Shown here piece after piece: positions 1-12,129 of a stretch of 64,000 nucleotides of DNA (its first letter is position 1; every line of letters starts with the position of its first letter). The position numbers and the translations under genes were made by a program. The DNA is taken from the NCBI GenBank assembly GCA_013368325.1, contig JAACJK010000229.1:124001-188000 (forward strand). Direction: 5' to 3'. This DNA comes from Ephemerocybe angulata. Taxonomy: Eukaryota > Basidiomycota > Agaricomycetes > Agaricales > Psathyrellaceae. The notes under the pieces are model-generated. The model was not told where the DNA came from and did not search any database. It worked only from the letters and a program-made list of their open reading frames with translations.

Positions 1-643
1 CCAAGTACCTAGGCACTAGGTGCTCAAGTCGTGTTTGACAGGAGCCCTGCTCAACCACGATAACGTTTCTTCCCATCCCCCCCAATATGTTGCCCTCTCA
101 AGGTTTCAACGCTCCCGAGCTCGAGCTTATTGTGCTCCTTATCGTGCTCTGCTCGCAGCCGACGTGTTCCAGATAAGTTACAGCGATAAAACTCCCTCAA
201 ACGACACTAAATCAACTCAAAATTCCAGGTCAGTTTAAACTTTGTACGCCTGGATATCGTTCGATATAGTCGCGCTTTATGGCTCACTCAGGTACAGAAT
301 ACAGAGGAATACAGGTATGTAGCCCTTGATCTCTCCGGGAACCAAATGAGCAACAAGCGCTCAAAGCTCGGGACCAATACCGTTCGGATATTCCTAGTGG
401 GGAATCATCCGATCAGAGTTTGGCATGTTGTTTGTACTCGGTTCGGTTCCCGAGGTGCGTTCCCTGACAGCGCCTCTCATTGCTGTTTTCAAGCCATTTT
501 TGTCCTCCACGCTCATACAGGATTCTATACCAAGGACGCTGGACGTACGAATTCACGAACTCTACGAATTGGACGAAATACCCGGAGGAACGCACACGAA
601 AACAGAGGATAGAAGGAAGGATTGGATTTGACGACACGGCACG
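1..643. other. 5' flank of the coiled-coil gene, no gene seen
   Basis: No convincing coding region or RNA gene is visible. The open frames here are short, lack splice-supported continuation and overlap each other. The stretch probably carries the promoter and 5' leader of the gene starting at 644. Confidence 0.5.
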
Positions 644-3600
644 ATGTTCCATGAAGATTTCGACCGATCCACACACAACAGGTACGGTTTGCGTGTGTGC
701 GTATCTGTTCATAACTAACGGATATCACACTTTTCCCAGCTTCTTCTCCAACTCTGCCCACGGGCACCAGCCCTCTCTCTCTTTCGCGCTCCCCCAACAC
801 GGACAGAGGCACACCGGGCACGGACTCTCAGCACATCAACAGACGCAACAGCTACTTCGTGACCGCTTACCCCCCATCCAGACCCAACTACTCGGCGAGT
901 TCAACCCCAATGCCGCTGCTGGACCGTCCCGGCATCGGCACCCGGCCGCTGCACACCCACCACCTGTCGCGAGTCCAACTGGTCGTTCGAGCACGACCAG
1001 TCCAGACTCCTACTTTGCGGACGTCGTCATTCGGAAGTACAACGAGCGAAAAGAGAGGGAGAAGTCGAGGTCTGCTCATCCAACAGGCGACCGTCCGAGC
1101 CTCGCGGAGCTAGCAGGGCTCGTCGACTATCATCCAAACTCTGCTGCACCAGGTCCCAGTCGCGTCCTGGTACCGCCAGCTGGGTTTGCGCCGGTGAAAA
1201 CGAACACGAGTAGCGCGCTTGGCGCTGTGGGTTCGAGCGGAGTCGGGGTGCTGAGTGACATAGGCGTTGACAAGGAGCGCGAGCGGAAGGACAAGGAGGA
1301 GAGGAGGCGAGAGAGGAGGGAGAAGAAGGAACGGAAGGAGAGGAAGGTGAAGGAGAGGGAGGGTGATGAAAAGGGGAAGGAGCGCGAGCGGAAGAAGAGT
1401 AAACGGAAGCACAGGGAGAAGAGCCGGGAGAAGGATATATCGAAGGGCGTGTCGAACGAGCCATCGCGGCCTCCAACACCCCCAACGAAACTTGCACATG
1501 GTTCGGGACCCCTGCACCCTGCATTGAACCCATCATCCCCACACGCCATGTTCGCTCCATCTCCCGGGTACCCGCTCGCGACCTCCACTCCTGTCGACGG
1601 GCTCGGTGCGCCCATTCCCGACTTTGACTCGCGAACGCCGACCCCCACGAGTGCCTTCCCCCATCCGAGACCGGGCTCGTACGCACCGGAGGCGACACGC
1701 ACGCCACTGCTGAGCAACCTGGCACCAGACCTCCCTCCCGCTCTCCCTACGGCAACGGCATCTGAGTTCACGTTCCTTCCCCCAGGCCAGATCACCGAGT
1801 CGCCGCAGGTCATTCCACAAGGTGAGCTTGCAGAGGAGCAACCGGTGAGACCACCGCTCGCTGCAAGGACGGGGTCGTTACCTGCGTACAGTGCTCTCGA
1901 CCCGTATGCGACCTTCGGGTCTCGCTCCACGGATGGTCCGGGGTACGGGGTTGGGCTCTCGGGTGTTCCACCTACCATCACGGAGAAGACCGAGAGTATG
2001 CTCGAAGAAGAGACGGGGAGCGAGGGCAGTTCGAGCAGGGATTACGGTACGTCCTTCCGTTCGCGTGTCGAGGAGGGAGACCTTGAGCGCGAGATGGGCG
2101 GTGGTGGGGATGGAGAGGACGTGTCGATCATTGGGAGTGGGGCGGATGACCTACGACCGAACGGCGTACCACTTGGGGAGGTCGATGTCGACGGCGGTGG
2201 GATGGTCAATCCTGCAAGGAAGCCCGGGATATCGCTTGATCACAATGTCGTCGAGAGTCTTCATCTCCCGAATCCGCACGAGGCGTCTTTCACACTCGAA
2301 GTTCCACGTAGCGAACCTGCATCTGCAAACCGCAGTTTGGCACAGGCTCCTAGTCCAGCTGCCCCGTCGCCTGCCGCGAACCCTGCGAATGACGCCAACT
2401 GGCCATCGTCGCGGAACAGTGCTCTTCTCAAGGTGCCCCCACAGACGCTCGTGTCGCTCCTCGTTCGTTCTGAACAGGAGTACGATTCGATGCAGTCGCT
2501 TTATACCCAAGCCGTCGCTGAAGCCGGCGTCGCGCGTCACCAGCTTGGTTTGGAGAAGCAGAAGTGGGAAAACAAGGTCCGGGACGCCGAGGATCGCTTC
2601 AAGGATAGCGAGGAGAGGCGGAAGGAAGCGGAGGCGAAGAGTCGGGAGCGAGGTGAGGTGATCGTCAGTTTGGAGAAGCAGAAAAAGGACAGGGATCGCG
2701 ATATTCGGAGCCTCAAAAAGTCCCTGGCGGAGACGGAGCGAATGGTCGAGAAGGAGAGGGAACTGAGAAAGGTACGTGAGTCCGAGGGGAAGCGGCTGGA
2801 GACTGTTCTGGAGGGTGTGAGGGGACAGGTTGGCCGGTTGGAGGGTGTGGTAAGAGAGAGGGAGGAGAGGATACGGGAGGTGGAATTTGAGAGGGATGAT
2901 GTTCGCGCTATGCTCACGGAGGAACTCGAGCTGTCGAAGAAGGCGATGAACGACCTCGCCTCGGAGCATACGAAGTTGAAGCTCGAGACCGAGCAGGAGC
3001 GTTCGGAGTTTGCGAGAGCCAAGGCTGAGGTGCGGGAACTTGAAGAGCAGTTGCAGGAGGCGAAGGAGGAGGCGGCGAAGGCGAGGAGCAGTGCGAGGAG
3101 GATGAGGGCGGAGGTCCTGGGTCACCTTGCGAAGGAGGAAGGCAGACGGGAGGGATGGGAGGAGGGTATGAAGCGCGGAAAGGGTATGGCTGAGGCTCTG
3201 GCGTTTGGCGTTGGTATCGGAGCCGGTGTTGGTCAGCAGAGGCTTGTCGGGGACGGGATGGCGTATATTGAGGAGGTGTCGCCAGTAGATCGGGATCGGG
3301 GGTTGGGCGAAGATGAAGAGGAGAGAAGAAGGCGCGAGAAGAAGCGCAAGGGGAAGGAACGTGAGAAGCAGAAGGAGCGCGAGAGGCAGCTGGAGCTCGA
3401 GAAGACGAGGGAGGAGGAGGAGCATTTGAGGGAGAAGTCGGAGCTTCTGGCGCGTTTGGCGGAATTGGAGAACAGCATCGCGGCTGAACGGTCCAAATCT
3501 ATGAATCTCCTTGCACAGAAAGACCGAGCTACGTCTGAGATTGGGTCGGTCGTCGAGAGGGTGTATGAGCTTGAAGGACGGTTGGAGCGGGAGAGGGCGG

Positions 3601-6600
3601 AGCGGCAGCGGGAGTTGGATAGGGAGAGGTCAGCGAGGGAAATGGAATTGGAGAGGCTAAAGGAGGAGGAGCGTCGGAAGGAGGAGAGATTAGAAAGGGA
3701 GAAGGAGAGGGAGGTCGATCGTGTTCGGGAAGAAGAGAAGAAGAGGGCTGAGGAAGAGATCTCGAAGGTGAAGAGGGAAAAGGATAAAGAGCGCGAGGAG
3801 GAGGAAGAACGGGAGAGGAGGCGTAGACGCGAACGCGATCGGGAAGTTGAGGAGGAAGAAGAGCGCCTGAGGAGGCGGAGGAGGGAGCTCGAAGAGGAAG
3901 ATATGGAACGCACTCGGAGGGCTGCAGAGGAGGGTAACGAGGCGGCTAAGAAGGAGCGCGAGCAGCGGGAGGAGAAGGAGAAAGAGGCGAAGGCTCTCAG
4001 GGAAGAACTCGAGAAGGCAAAGGAGGAGAGAGAGAGGCTCAAGGGTGAATTGGCGACCGCGAAGACACCTCAGATCACACTTTCGTACCTCCCAATGCCG
4101 CCGCCGCCGCAGCCAGCTGCATCCACATCCAATGCTGGTTTCATACCACCTGGAGTTCCATCGAGTTTGGGTTCGAGTCGACGAGGAAAGGGGAAGAGAC
4201 GGGATAGAGTCGATAGTGGAAGTGATACAGCCTCCGACCTCGGTGCTCTGGATATTCTCAATATGCCAGGCTTCGATAACGACCGCGATCGGGATCGCGA
4301 CTATCGTAACTCGGATAGAGATCGTCGCAGGAGGGAGAGGGAGCGCGAGCGGGAGAGGGTGGCGGGGTTAGGGACGATTCATGAGATGCCGTCATTCTCT
4401 GCGTCGCCGTCGATGGGTGGTCCCATGAGGATGCCCAGTCCGAGCATGGGAGGGGGCATGAGGATGCCTAGTCCTGGTGGTGGTGCGCCACCGAGTTGGG
4501 TTAATGCTCCTCCACCGAACTTGGCGCATGGTGGATCGAGCTATGGCAACCCGATGATGCAGATGCCGCAGCCTGACCTTTTGAGCCCTCCAGACGGACG
4601 ACCAGCATTGAAGAAGATGGGAAGTGGGAGTACCAGCGGGAGTAGCTATGGTTTCCACGTCGAACCTCCGGTGAGTGTCGAATTTTAAGCTCTCGTCTCT
4701 CGCTCGCTCGTTCTTTCATGGACCCATGAAAAACGGGTGCATTATGATGCGAAATTTCTGAATCTACCGGCGACGCATGCGTTGTCGGGATGTTGGTTCG
4801 CTTTACCATCTGATATTCCCCATATCTTTCACGTCAAGTATAACGAATGAATATTAACGACTTCAAACTTTCGTACAGTCACGACCTGGGTCTTCGATGC
4901 AACAGGGTCCCACTATGCCCCAGCCCTACGGCCAACCTCAAACCTTTCTAAGTCCGACCGCTCACGGCGGTTCCGCCCTCCCACACCAGCCACGGAACCA
5001 AGGCTTCTACGGCCGCCCTCCATCCGCCGCAGGGGGAGATACCCGACCCAACAGCCCCTACAGCGTCCCTGGGGGACTTCCCGCAGGATTCATTCCGCAG
5101 AACATGACGCCGAGCGCTCCAAGTGGGATCGGGATGCCTGCTCCTATCGTAAATGGGGAGAACATGGAGGAGAAGGCTGCGAGGCGAGCCAGGAGGGATC
5201 GAGAGAGATACGGAGGAGCGACGTCGAGTATGAGGCCGGACGCAGGGCGCGGTATGCCGCAACCTGAGAGCTCGATACGGCCTGGAGGAGGCGTTGGGAT
5301 GCCTGAACCGCCGAGTTCGAGCATGAGGCCGGATGCGGGACGTGGGATGCCACAGCCCGAGAGCTCGATGCGACCTGGAGCTGGGTATGGGATGCCAGAC
5401 CCGAATAGCGCTGGTGCTGTGACGAGTCCACTCTCTGGCGGAGTTGGAGGCGTTTCGTTCCCTGAGCCGACAGTCCCGATGTACACGGGTGTTCCTAGAA
5501 CCCAGTCATCCCTCGGTACGAGGACGCCTGGTGGATATGGATCTGCGAGGCAAACGCCCGCCAGCGCGGTTGGTGGGGGCGTGCTGAGTATGCCCGAGCC
5601 GACTGTACCTGGAGGACGGACGCCGAGGAGTGGAGGAGCCACGCCAGCCATTGGATTCCCGGAGCCAAGCGTACCCAACATCGTGCCGCAAGGATCGAGG
5701 ACTCCAGCTAGCGGCGCACCGATGAGCTTCCCAGAGCCGGGTGTACCGCAGATCATCCCGAGTGCGGGGATTCGAACACCTGGCGGGCACGCACCTATCA
5801 CTTTCCCTGAACCCAACGTACCGAGCTTCGCGCCCTCGCCTGGACCTGCACCTTCCGCTGTTCTAGGCGGGCGGACAAGGAAAACGACTATGCGGAAGGA
5901 TAAGACTACGAAGAAGGGCGGTATGTCGATGCCCGAGCCTTCGGTCCCCAGCTTCGCACCGAGCCCTGGACCCGGAGCGCCGCTGAGCATGCCTGAGCCG
6001 AGCGTGCTGAACTATACGGGCGTTGGGGGTGCAGGAACGGGGCCGAGTGGACTCGAGACGCCGCCTAGTGGGTTCCCGCCGGTTATACCCCCCATGCCAA
6101 GTATGCCAGGCGGAATGGGCGCGTCGCCCATGATGGGGAGCGTCGGGATGCCGCAGCCTACGGTCGTGGACTATACGGGGGGTAGCAGGACGCCTATCTC
6201 CGCTGGGGTGGGTATGCCGACGCCGACGGTTAGCGGAGTTCCGCTTGGTGCAGAGAGGCCAGTCATTCCGGGTGTCACGACGACTATGGGTGGACGGGAT
6301 GGCGATGAGGGGCCGTTCATTCCGCCGAGCGATGTTTTGTCGCGGGCTGAATCGAGGACGTCGAATGGGCCTGGTGGGAGTAACGGTGGTGGACTCTTCG
6401 GATCGCTTGGGAGCGCGATTGGTGGAGGATGGGGCTGGGGAGGCTCGTCGTCGAACGTGAACAACGGGAATGGGAATGGGAATGACGACAGAGATGATGA
6501 TGGGGGTGGAGACGATGGGTTTGGAGGTGGGGGAGGAGGCTTTATACCGCCGAGTATGAGGGATGCGGAGGAAGATGATGATTTGGATAGTACGACGATG

Positions 6601-6681
6601 CGGAATACGAGGGCGAATGCGAACCTCGTTGCGAATGAGGCGCCTGGGAAGAAGAAGAAGAAGGGTACGAAGAAGCGGTAG
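644..6681 (+). CDS. Large coiled-coil protein with C-terminal PEP-motif repeats (unknown function)
   Basis: Spliced model: exons 644-681, 740-4670 and 4879-6681, about 1923 aa. Intron 1 (58 bp) starts GTACGG, has CTAAC near its end and finishes TTTCCCAG. Intron 2 (208 bp) starts GTGAGT and ends TACAG. Both joins keep frame. ATG 644 is preferred because splicing places it in the long frame; the unspliced frame could also start at 480, and the region 740-1010 reads plausibly in a second frame, so the N-terminus is uncertain. Visible features: a Lys/Glu/Arg-rich stretch near residues 187-246, a long charged heptad-like coiled coil near 590-1120, a DRDRDR-type stretch near 1193-1222, then from about residue 1390 some 13 degenerate (M/F)P(E/Q)P units, a Gly/Asn/Asp-rich segment and a Lys-rich tail. 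No catalytic motif is seen. A scaffold or cytoskeletal role is only a guess. Confidence 0.8.
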
Positions 6682-8376
6682 AGGGATGCCATGATATGAT
6701 TCGTTATGATACTTATGATTCTGTTTTATTCGTTCTCGTTATGATGCTGGACTTGCCTGATTGGCGCATTTTCTTTAGCTTGGTTTTACGCTCACTTTAC
6801 ATTTAGGATACTGTTGTTTATTCTCCACATTATACCACGATTACATTAGATTCCCTAACTACCCTGCTATTCAATGACATGTGGGTTTTCCTCTCCTCGA
6901 GGGGTGTCGATTGCAAGTCGGACCTGTGTCATGGTCGTTATAATCAGCGTGTGTTCACATGGTGCAGTAAGTGAGAACAGAGTCAGATCAAAGTCTTAGT
7001 GTGTATTCACCACGTCGACGGTTGGTCGGTATGTAACAAAACGAGAATAATTTCGCATCCTGAAATGGAGGGGAAGGGAAGGAGCTCAGAGACGTACTTT
7101 TTCGTCGAAAGGGAATCGCGTTGCGCTCCAATAAATGAGTTGGAGGCCTGTAGCATGGGTTGACGGTCAGTTCAGGTAGAGGGGAAGAATTCAGACGAAG
7201 GTCAGATCAAAGTCTCAGTTAGATCACCACGTCGACTGTTGGCCAGTATGTGTGACAATAAATGAGAATAGTGTCGCATCACGAAAGGGGGAAGAGAGTC
7301 CACAAGGAGGATCTAGAAACATACCTATCCACCCAAGACGTCGGACGACTCAAGCACCAACATGCCTATGTTGCTGAGGTTGTATATGAGGGTAAACTAT
7401 GGGACCGTGAGTCAGGACAGTGGCACGTTCCCTTCTTTGATGAGTGAGGGACATTCAGAATGGTATGCAAACAACATTCAAACGAGTGTACTCGTGTGTC
7501 TGTTAAATCCCTTGAAACCATCGTGGATAATGGGATGGCTCGGACGAGATACACTCACCTAGTCGCATCGCACGCATCCAAGACTTGAGTAACTGAATGA
7601 CTGAAAAGTGTGTCAGTCTCGTCTGTGAAGAGTCACAACCGATGCATCAGAACGAAGGTTAGGTTTGGAGTTTATCACCACGGCGACGACTGTCTTAAGG
7701 TCGTCGGTCGGGAGGATGTAGATGTTGATCATCGTACGACTAAGTGCGGAACTGGGCTTACTCTTCATCGATGCCGACGATTAGCGGGGTGATTGACCCA
7801 TATTCCTCTTCGAAATTGATTTAAGCGCCCACTCAGACGCCAAGCCAGCGTTTGGTCGACAGCGATATGGAGGGGCCGCTATGCAGAGCCAGTGTTGAAG
7901 ACGGGTGAGTGGGTTGCATGCCGTACGATGTGGAAGAAAGACAAGAAAGGAACGTATGGCAGTCGTGTGATACTGGGCCAGGGTTCGACTTCTGCCAGTT
8001 GAATTCGCATGGGTCAGCAGGACAAGTTGGTGTACAAATAGAGTGCCAAACTTTGATGGGAATCGGCCGACAGATTTCCTCGGATGCAAGCACCCAACCT
8101 GGGATACCTCGTCTTGATTCCTGACTCTCTTGTCACCTGCAGAAATATGCTACGACGAATCTTCGAGCCGCGCTAGCTTCAAAGCTTCAAGATAAGTACT
8201 GCCGCAACTCTATTGCCAGAAGATGACGATGGCATCGACCCTCTCCTGGTGAGCGCTTATTCGCGTGGGCACTGCCTCGTGGTCAGAGGCTGTTCAGAAC
8301 TGCTGTAAAGGCATAAAAATGCGTCAAAACCACTCGCACCTAACTTTCTGACCTTCTTCGACCCCCAACGGCAACG
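6682..8376. other. Gene-poor interval with a diverged duplicated segment
   Basis: No complete gene was recognised. Two segments of about 115 bp, at 6981-7105 and 7201-7325, resemble each other: both open with the GTCAGATCAAAGTCT block, then a CACCACGTCGAC block and a GAGAATA...TCGCATC block. On the minus strand each looks like a short exon bordered by splice-like sites (for example ACAG before 7150 and GTACGT/GTATGT donors). This may be a decayed minus-strand gene with a duplicated exon. It could equally be a dispersed repeat. Confidence 0.35.
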
Positions 8377-11300
8377 ATGAACTCTCACCAGGGATTCGAT
8401 ACCGCGGCCTACCTGGCGCTTCAAGATAAAGGGGATCGCAATCTCTACCTGTTCAAAAACAGCGAAGACTCCAACAGGCTCGAAGACGCCATCACTGCGT
8501 ACTGGGAGGCACTGAGGTTGATACCATCTGTGGACCCTGATGCTCATGCGCTGCGAATTATCTTGACCGAGGCAATCTTCTACCGCCAGGAAAGGACGAA
8601 GGACCTTGGGGACCTTGATGCAATCGCCGATATCTGGGACGGTGCAATTGCAGCTAGAGGAGGATGTAGTCGGGTCGCAGCGAAGGCATATGAGATTTTG
8701 GGGTGGACGTTTTTGGTCCGATTCGAGAAATATGGGATGGTCCTCACGAATCTGGACACGTCGATCGCATACCTCCAGCGAGCGATCAGCACAGCCTACA
8801 TGCCACGCCGACCTTCCGATCGAATGGAACATGGAAGCGTGGACCTTGCCCTTTGCTATTCCAACCTTTCAACCGCACTTCATCTTCGCTTCAGCCACGG
8901 GGAAGCAAGAGACTCTAACGATATCGAAAACGCGATCATACATGCATCCAAAGCGATCTGTCACACGCCCGAGGCTCACGATCGACGGGAGAGAAGGCTC
9001 GCAGAGCTGGGGAAACTCTATTGCGCACGATTCATGATGTCGAATGACCACCGGAGGGAGGATATCAATACCGCATTATTCTGGCAGACGAAAGCCCTCG
9101 AGAAATGCAATCAGAAGAACCCATATCGGCCGGAATGCCTTCACAACCTGTCATTCTCGTACAACCAACTCTTTCTTCACACCGGAGAGGATGCATTCCT
9201 GGAAGCCGCCATCAGACACTCTGTCGAAGCTGCAGGCCTCCACACCGCCGCTCCACACATTTTCGCGGGGCTCGGTAAGCTATACTGTACCCTCTCGAAT
9301 GCTCGGGGGACTATCGAAGACCTTGATCGAGGTATTACATTCCTCGAACGCTCAAGTCAGATGGTCGAACTGGCACTGGCAGCCAAATCTGGCGGCGGAG
9401 TGCCTGACTGGGAAACAGTTCAGTCGATGGGGTTGGCATATCACCGGAGATTCAAGCTTGGAGGCCATTACGACGACCTTGAAAAGTCCATTAAGAACAT
9501 CGAAGCCGCGCAGGCCTCGCTTCCGGAACACCTCGACAGTGTGGATCGTGCCAACCTGCTCTCGACAATGGGAAATGCACTTATCTCCAAGTTCCACTTG
9601 TCGGGTGAGAAGTACGACTTAGAGAAGGCGGTTCTCTCTCACCGAGAAGCTGCCCGAATGATCTCCCTTGCTTCCAGCTCACAAACCGCGGGGATCCTCC
9701 ATGACTTCAGTCGAGCTTTGCTGACACAATTCGAGTGGGGGCGGCGTGAGGAACCTGTTATCACCGAAGCAGTCGCATACGCTCGGCTCGCAATAGCGCA
9801 GTTGGATCCGACTCACCACCTACTTCCAATTCTCAATGCCACGCTAGCGGAGGCCCTCGCTGCTCGGTATGACTCTGAGGGATCTCCAGTCGATATCGAC
9901 GGATCGATTAAGGCAAGCAACACAGCCGTTGAAAGAACTTCACCATCCGACCCAAGATATCACTCGTTTCGCAACATTCTTGCGACCTCCCTCCTTCACC
10001 GCTTCACGAGGTTCAACAAGGAGTGCGATCTCAACCGCGCCATTGTCATTCTGAGGGGAGTTGTCCAAGGCACGCCTATGGACAACGCGAACCGACTTTC
10101 CTTCGCCTCCCACCTCGCTTCGGCGCTGCAGACCCGATTCGAATCTAGCAGCTCCAAAACGACCGTGGATCTCGACGAGTGCATCACAGCACTGGAAGAG
10201 TTCGGAGACCTCCCAAACGAGCCAAATGTTATGTCCAGACTGGGGTACGTGTACCTTCTTCGTTCAAGGGATGACGACGACAGGAGGAACGGTCATAAAT
10301 GCTATCGCCTGGCCGCACTTGCTTCCTCTGGTTCCGCCTCCATACGATTCCGGGCCGCGGGGGCGTGGGCCAACCTGTCTAGCTCTCCAGAGAACCTTGA
10401 GGCGTTCGAAAGAGCGATTGATCTCATCGCACAGATGGTCGGATTAGAACACCCTATCGAGAGGCGACACGATATACTTGGAGTAGACTTACTCGAGGTT
10501 CCACTATCTGCGGCCGCGGCGGCGTTCAGCTCCGGGAATGTTGGCAAGGCAATCGAGTGGTTGGAGCAAGGACGCGGCCTCGTCTGGAGTCAGCTGCGAG
10601 CCTTACGATCACCACTGAAGAATTTGGAAGACGTGGACCTACAGCTTGCCGATGAGGTTCGTCGCATATCGAACGAGCTCGACCGAATGGGTACCAAGGA
10701 ATGGCGAGCGGGGACAGACGATACAATGGAGGAGAGGATCATCGTCCAAAGGGAGGGAGCCAGGCAAGCCGAATTAGCGAAGGATTGGGACCGTCTTGTC
10801 AGGACTGTTCGCTGCATGCCCGGATTCGAAGATTTCCTGGAGCCACCGAGGTTTCAGAGGCTTCGTAAAACCCTCCCTCAGTCGGGCTATGTGGTGGTAA
10901 TCAACGCGTCCAGAAGAACCATGCCGCTGGATTCTTTCGATCGCTGCGACGCGGCGATATTTGTACCTGGGAACGAAGAGCTCATCCATATTCACCTCGA
11001 AGCGTTCCCCCCAGAGAAGGCCAAGAAACTTCAGGATGAACTCCATTCATTGCTGAGAGAATCTGGTCTCATACACCGCGGTAATTCGGGAGATCCAACG
11101 TGGTTTGGAGCGGTCACGAGAGCCCTGAAACCTTTAACTGGGAAAGGTCGCCCCGTTTCCCTTCATTCCACTCGCGTTTGCAGAATATTGGCGGATCTTT
11201 GGAACTACCTGGCGAAGCCCATCGTCGAAGTCCTGGACTTGAAGGTAATTTCTCCCACTCACCCTCACCCTCCGAGAGGCCTTGCTGATATCATCACTTG

Positions 11301-12129
11301 GAAGCGTTCTGACTCACCTACGAGGATATGGTGGTGCCTGACCGGCGCGCTCTCCACTCTCCCCATCCATGCTGCAGGGATATACGGAGATTCATACCCA
11401 GTGTCCATGATGGACTACGCTGTGTCTTCGTACATCCCCAGTTTAAGCTCGTTCGCCCTCTTTGCGAGCCAGGGGCAAGTGGAGTCCAAGAACCAGAATA
11501 GCCTGTTGGTGCTGTCGCAGCCGAACTCACCTGGTCGAAATCCAATACCCGGCGCGACAAGAGAGGCGAAGCTGGTCCGTCAGGCCGCGAGCGACGGCGG
11601 AGTACTCACGTCTGAGATCCAGTCAGCCGATTCTTCTACAGAAGGTGTTCGCAGGGCCATGACGCACTTTAACTGTGTCCACTTCGCATGCCACGCATCG
11701 CAAGATCCAACTGCGCCCCTCAAGAGCGGATTCCATCTTGAGAACGGAGATACTCTAACACTATCGTCAATAATGGGACTGAACCTTGGGTCGAGAGATC
11801 TTGCGTTCCTTTCCGCCTGTCAGACAAGCACAGGTGATGAGAAACTCTCGGAAGAATCGGTGCACCTCGCAGCAGGGATGTTGGCATGCGGGTATCGCAC
11901 TGTCGTTGCCACTATGTGGTCGATCCACGACGAGACTGCCCCTGAGCTCGCGGAATCTTTCTACAAATACCTATTGGAAGGCAGTCGTAAAGGCGGCGTT
12001 CATTCGCGGGTCGATGGGTCACGGTCTGCCATGGCTCTTCATTTCGCGATCACGAATTTGAGGAGGAGTACGGGTGATTCAGTTTCGTCTTTGCTTGATT
12101 GGGTTCCGTATGTTCATTTCGGTACTTGA
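8377..12129 (+). CDS. TPR-repeat CHAT-domain protein (caspase/separase-like fold)
   Basis: Single uninterrupted frame of 1250 aa from ATG 8377. The N-terminal two thirds is an alpha-helical tetratricopeptide-like array: repeated blocks of the type D-L-(D/E)-x-A-I-x-x-x-x-x-A, for example around residues 35-50, 335-360 and 370-385. The C-terminal roughly 350 aa matches the CHAT family (Caspase HetF Associated with TPRs). The expected catalytic pair is visible: His in the HFACHA motif (residues 1102 or 1106) and Cys1148 in LSACQT. The downstream ATMWSIHDE motif is also typical. CHAT proteins are predicted cysteine peptidases of clan CD; TPR-CHAT paralogues are expanded in agaricomycetes, where their substrates are unknown. 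Lack of introns over 3.7 kb contrasts with its intron-rich neighbours. Family assignment is strong; activity is inferred. Confidence 0.9.
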   Translation: MNSHQGFDTAAYLALQDKGDRNLYLFKNSEDSNRLEDAITAYWEALRLIPSVDPDAHALRIILTEAIFYRQERTKDLGDLDAIADIWDGAIAARGGCSRVAAKAYEILGWTFLVRFEKYGMVLTNLDTSIAYLQRAISTAYMPRRPSDRMEHGSVDLALCYSNLSTALHLRFSHGEARDSNDIENAIIHASKAICHTPEAHDRRERRLAELGKLYCARFMMSNDHRREDINTALFWQTKALEKCNQKNPYRPECLHNLSFSYNQLFLHTGEDAFLEAAIRHSVEAAGLHTAAPHIFAGLGKLYCTLSNARGTIEDLDRGITFLERSSQMVELALAAKSGGGVPDWETVQSMGLAYHRRFKLGGHYDDLEKSIKNIEAAQASLPEHLDSVDRANLLSTMGNALISKFHLSGEKYDLEKAVLSHREAARMISLASSSQTAGILHDFSRALLTQFEWGRREEPVITEAVAYARLAIAQLDPTHHLLPILNATLAEALAARYDSEGSPVDIDGSIKASNTAVERTSPSDPRYHSFRNILATSLLHRFTRFNKECDLNRAIVILRGVVQGTPMDNANRLSFASHLASALQTRFESSSSKTTVDLDECITALEEFGDLPNEPNVMSRLGYVYLLRSRDDDDRRNGHKCYRLAALASSGSASIRFRAAGAWANLSSSPENLEAFERAIDLIAQMVGLEHPIERRHDILGVDLLEVPLSAAAAAFSSGNVGKAIEWLEQGRGLVWSQLRALRSPLKNLEDVDLQLADEVRRISNELDRMGTKEWRAGTDDTMEERIIVQREGARQAELAKDWDRLVRTVRCMPGFEDFLEPPRFQRLRKTLPQSGYVVVINASRRTMPLDSFDRCDAAIFVPGNEELIHIHLEAFPPEKAKKLQDELHSLLRESGLIHRGNSGDPTWFGAVTRALKPLTGKGRPVSLHSTRVCRILADLWNYLAKPIVEVLDLKVISPTHPHPPRGLADIITWKRSDSPTRIWWCLTGALSTLPIHAAGIYGDSYPVSMMDYAVSSYIPSLSSFALFASQGQVESKNQNSLLVLSQPNSPGRNPIPGATREAKLVRQAASDGGVLTSEIQSADSSTEGVRRAMTHFNCVHFACHASQDPTAPLKSGFHLENGDTLTLSSIMGLNLGSRDLAFLSACQTSTGDEKLSEESVHLAAGMLACGYRTVVATMWSIHDETAPELAESFYKYLLEGSRKGGVHSRVDGSRSAMALHFAITNLRRSTGDSVSSLLDWVPYVHFGT

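Noticed and set aside
1027..3425. Long open frames antisense to the coiled-coil gene
   Set aside because: They arise from the low-complexity GAG/AAG codon composition of the coding strand and have Leu/Ser-only composition; no splice chain or domain.
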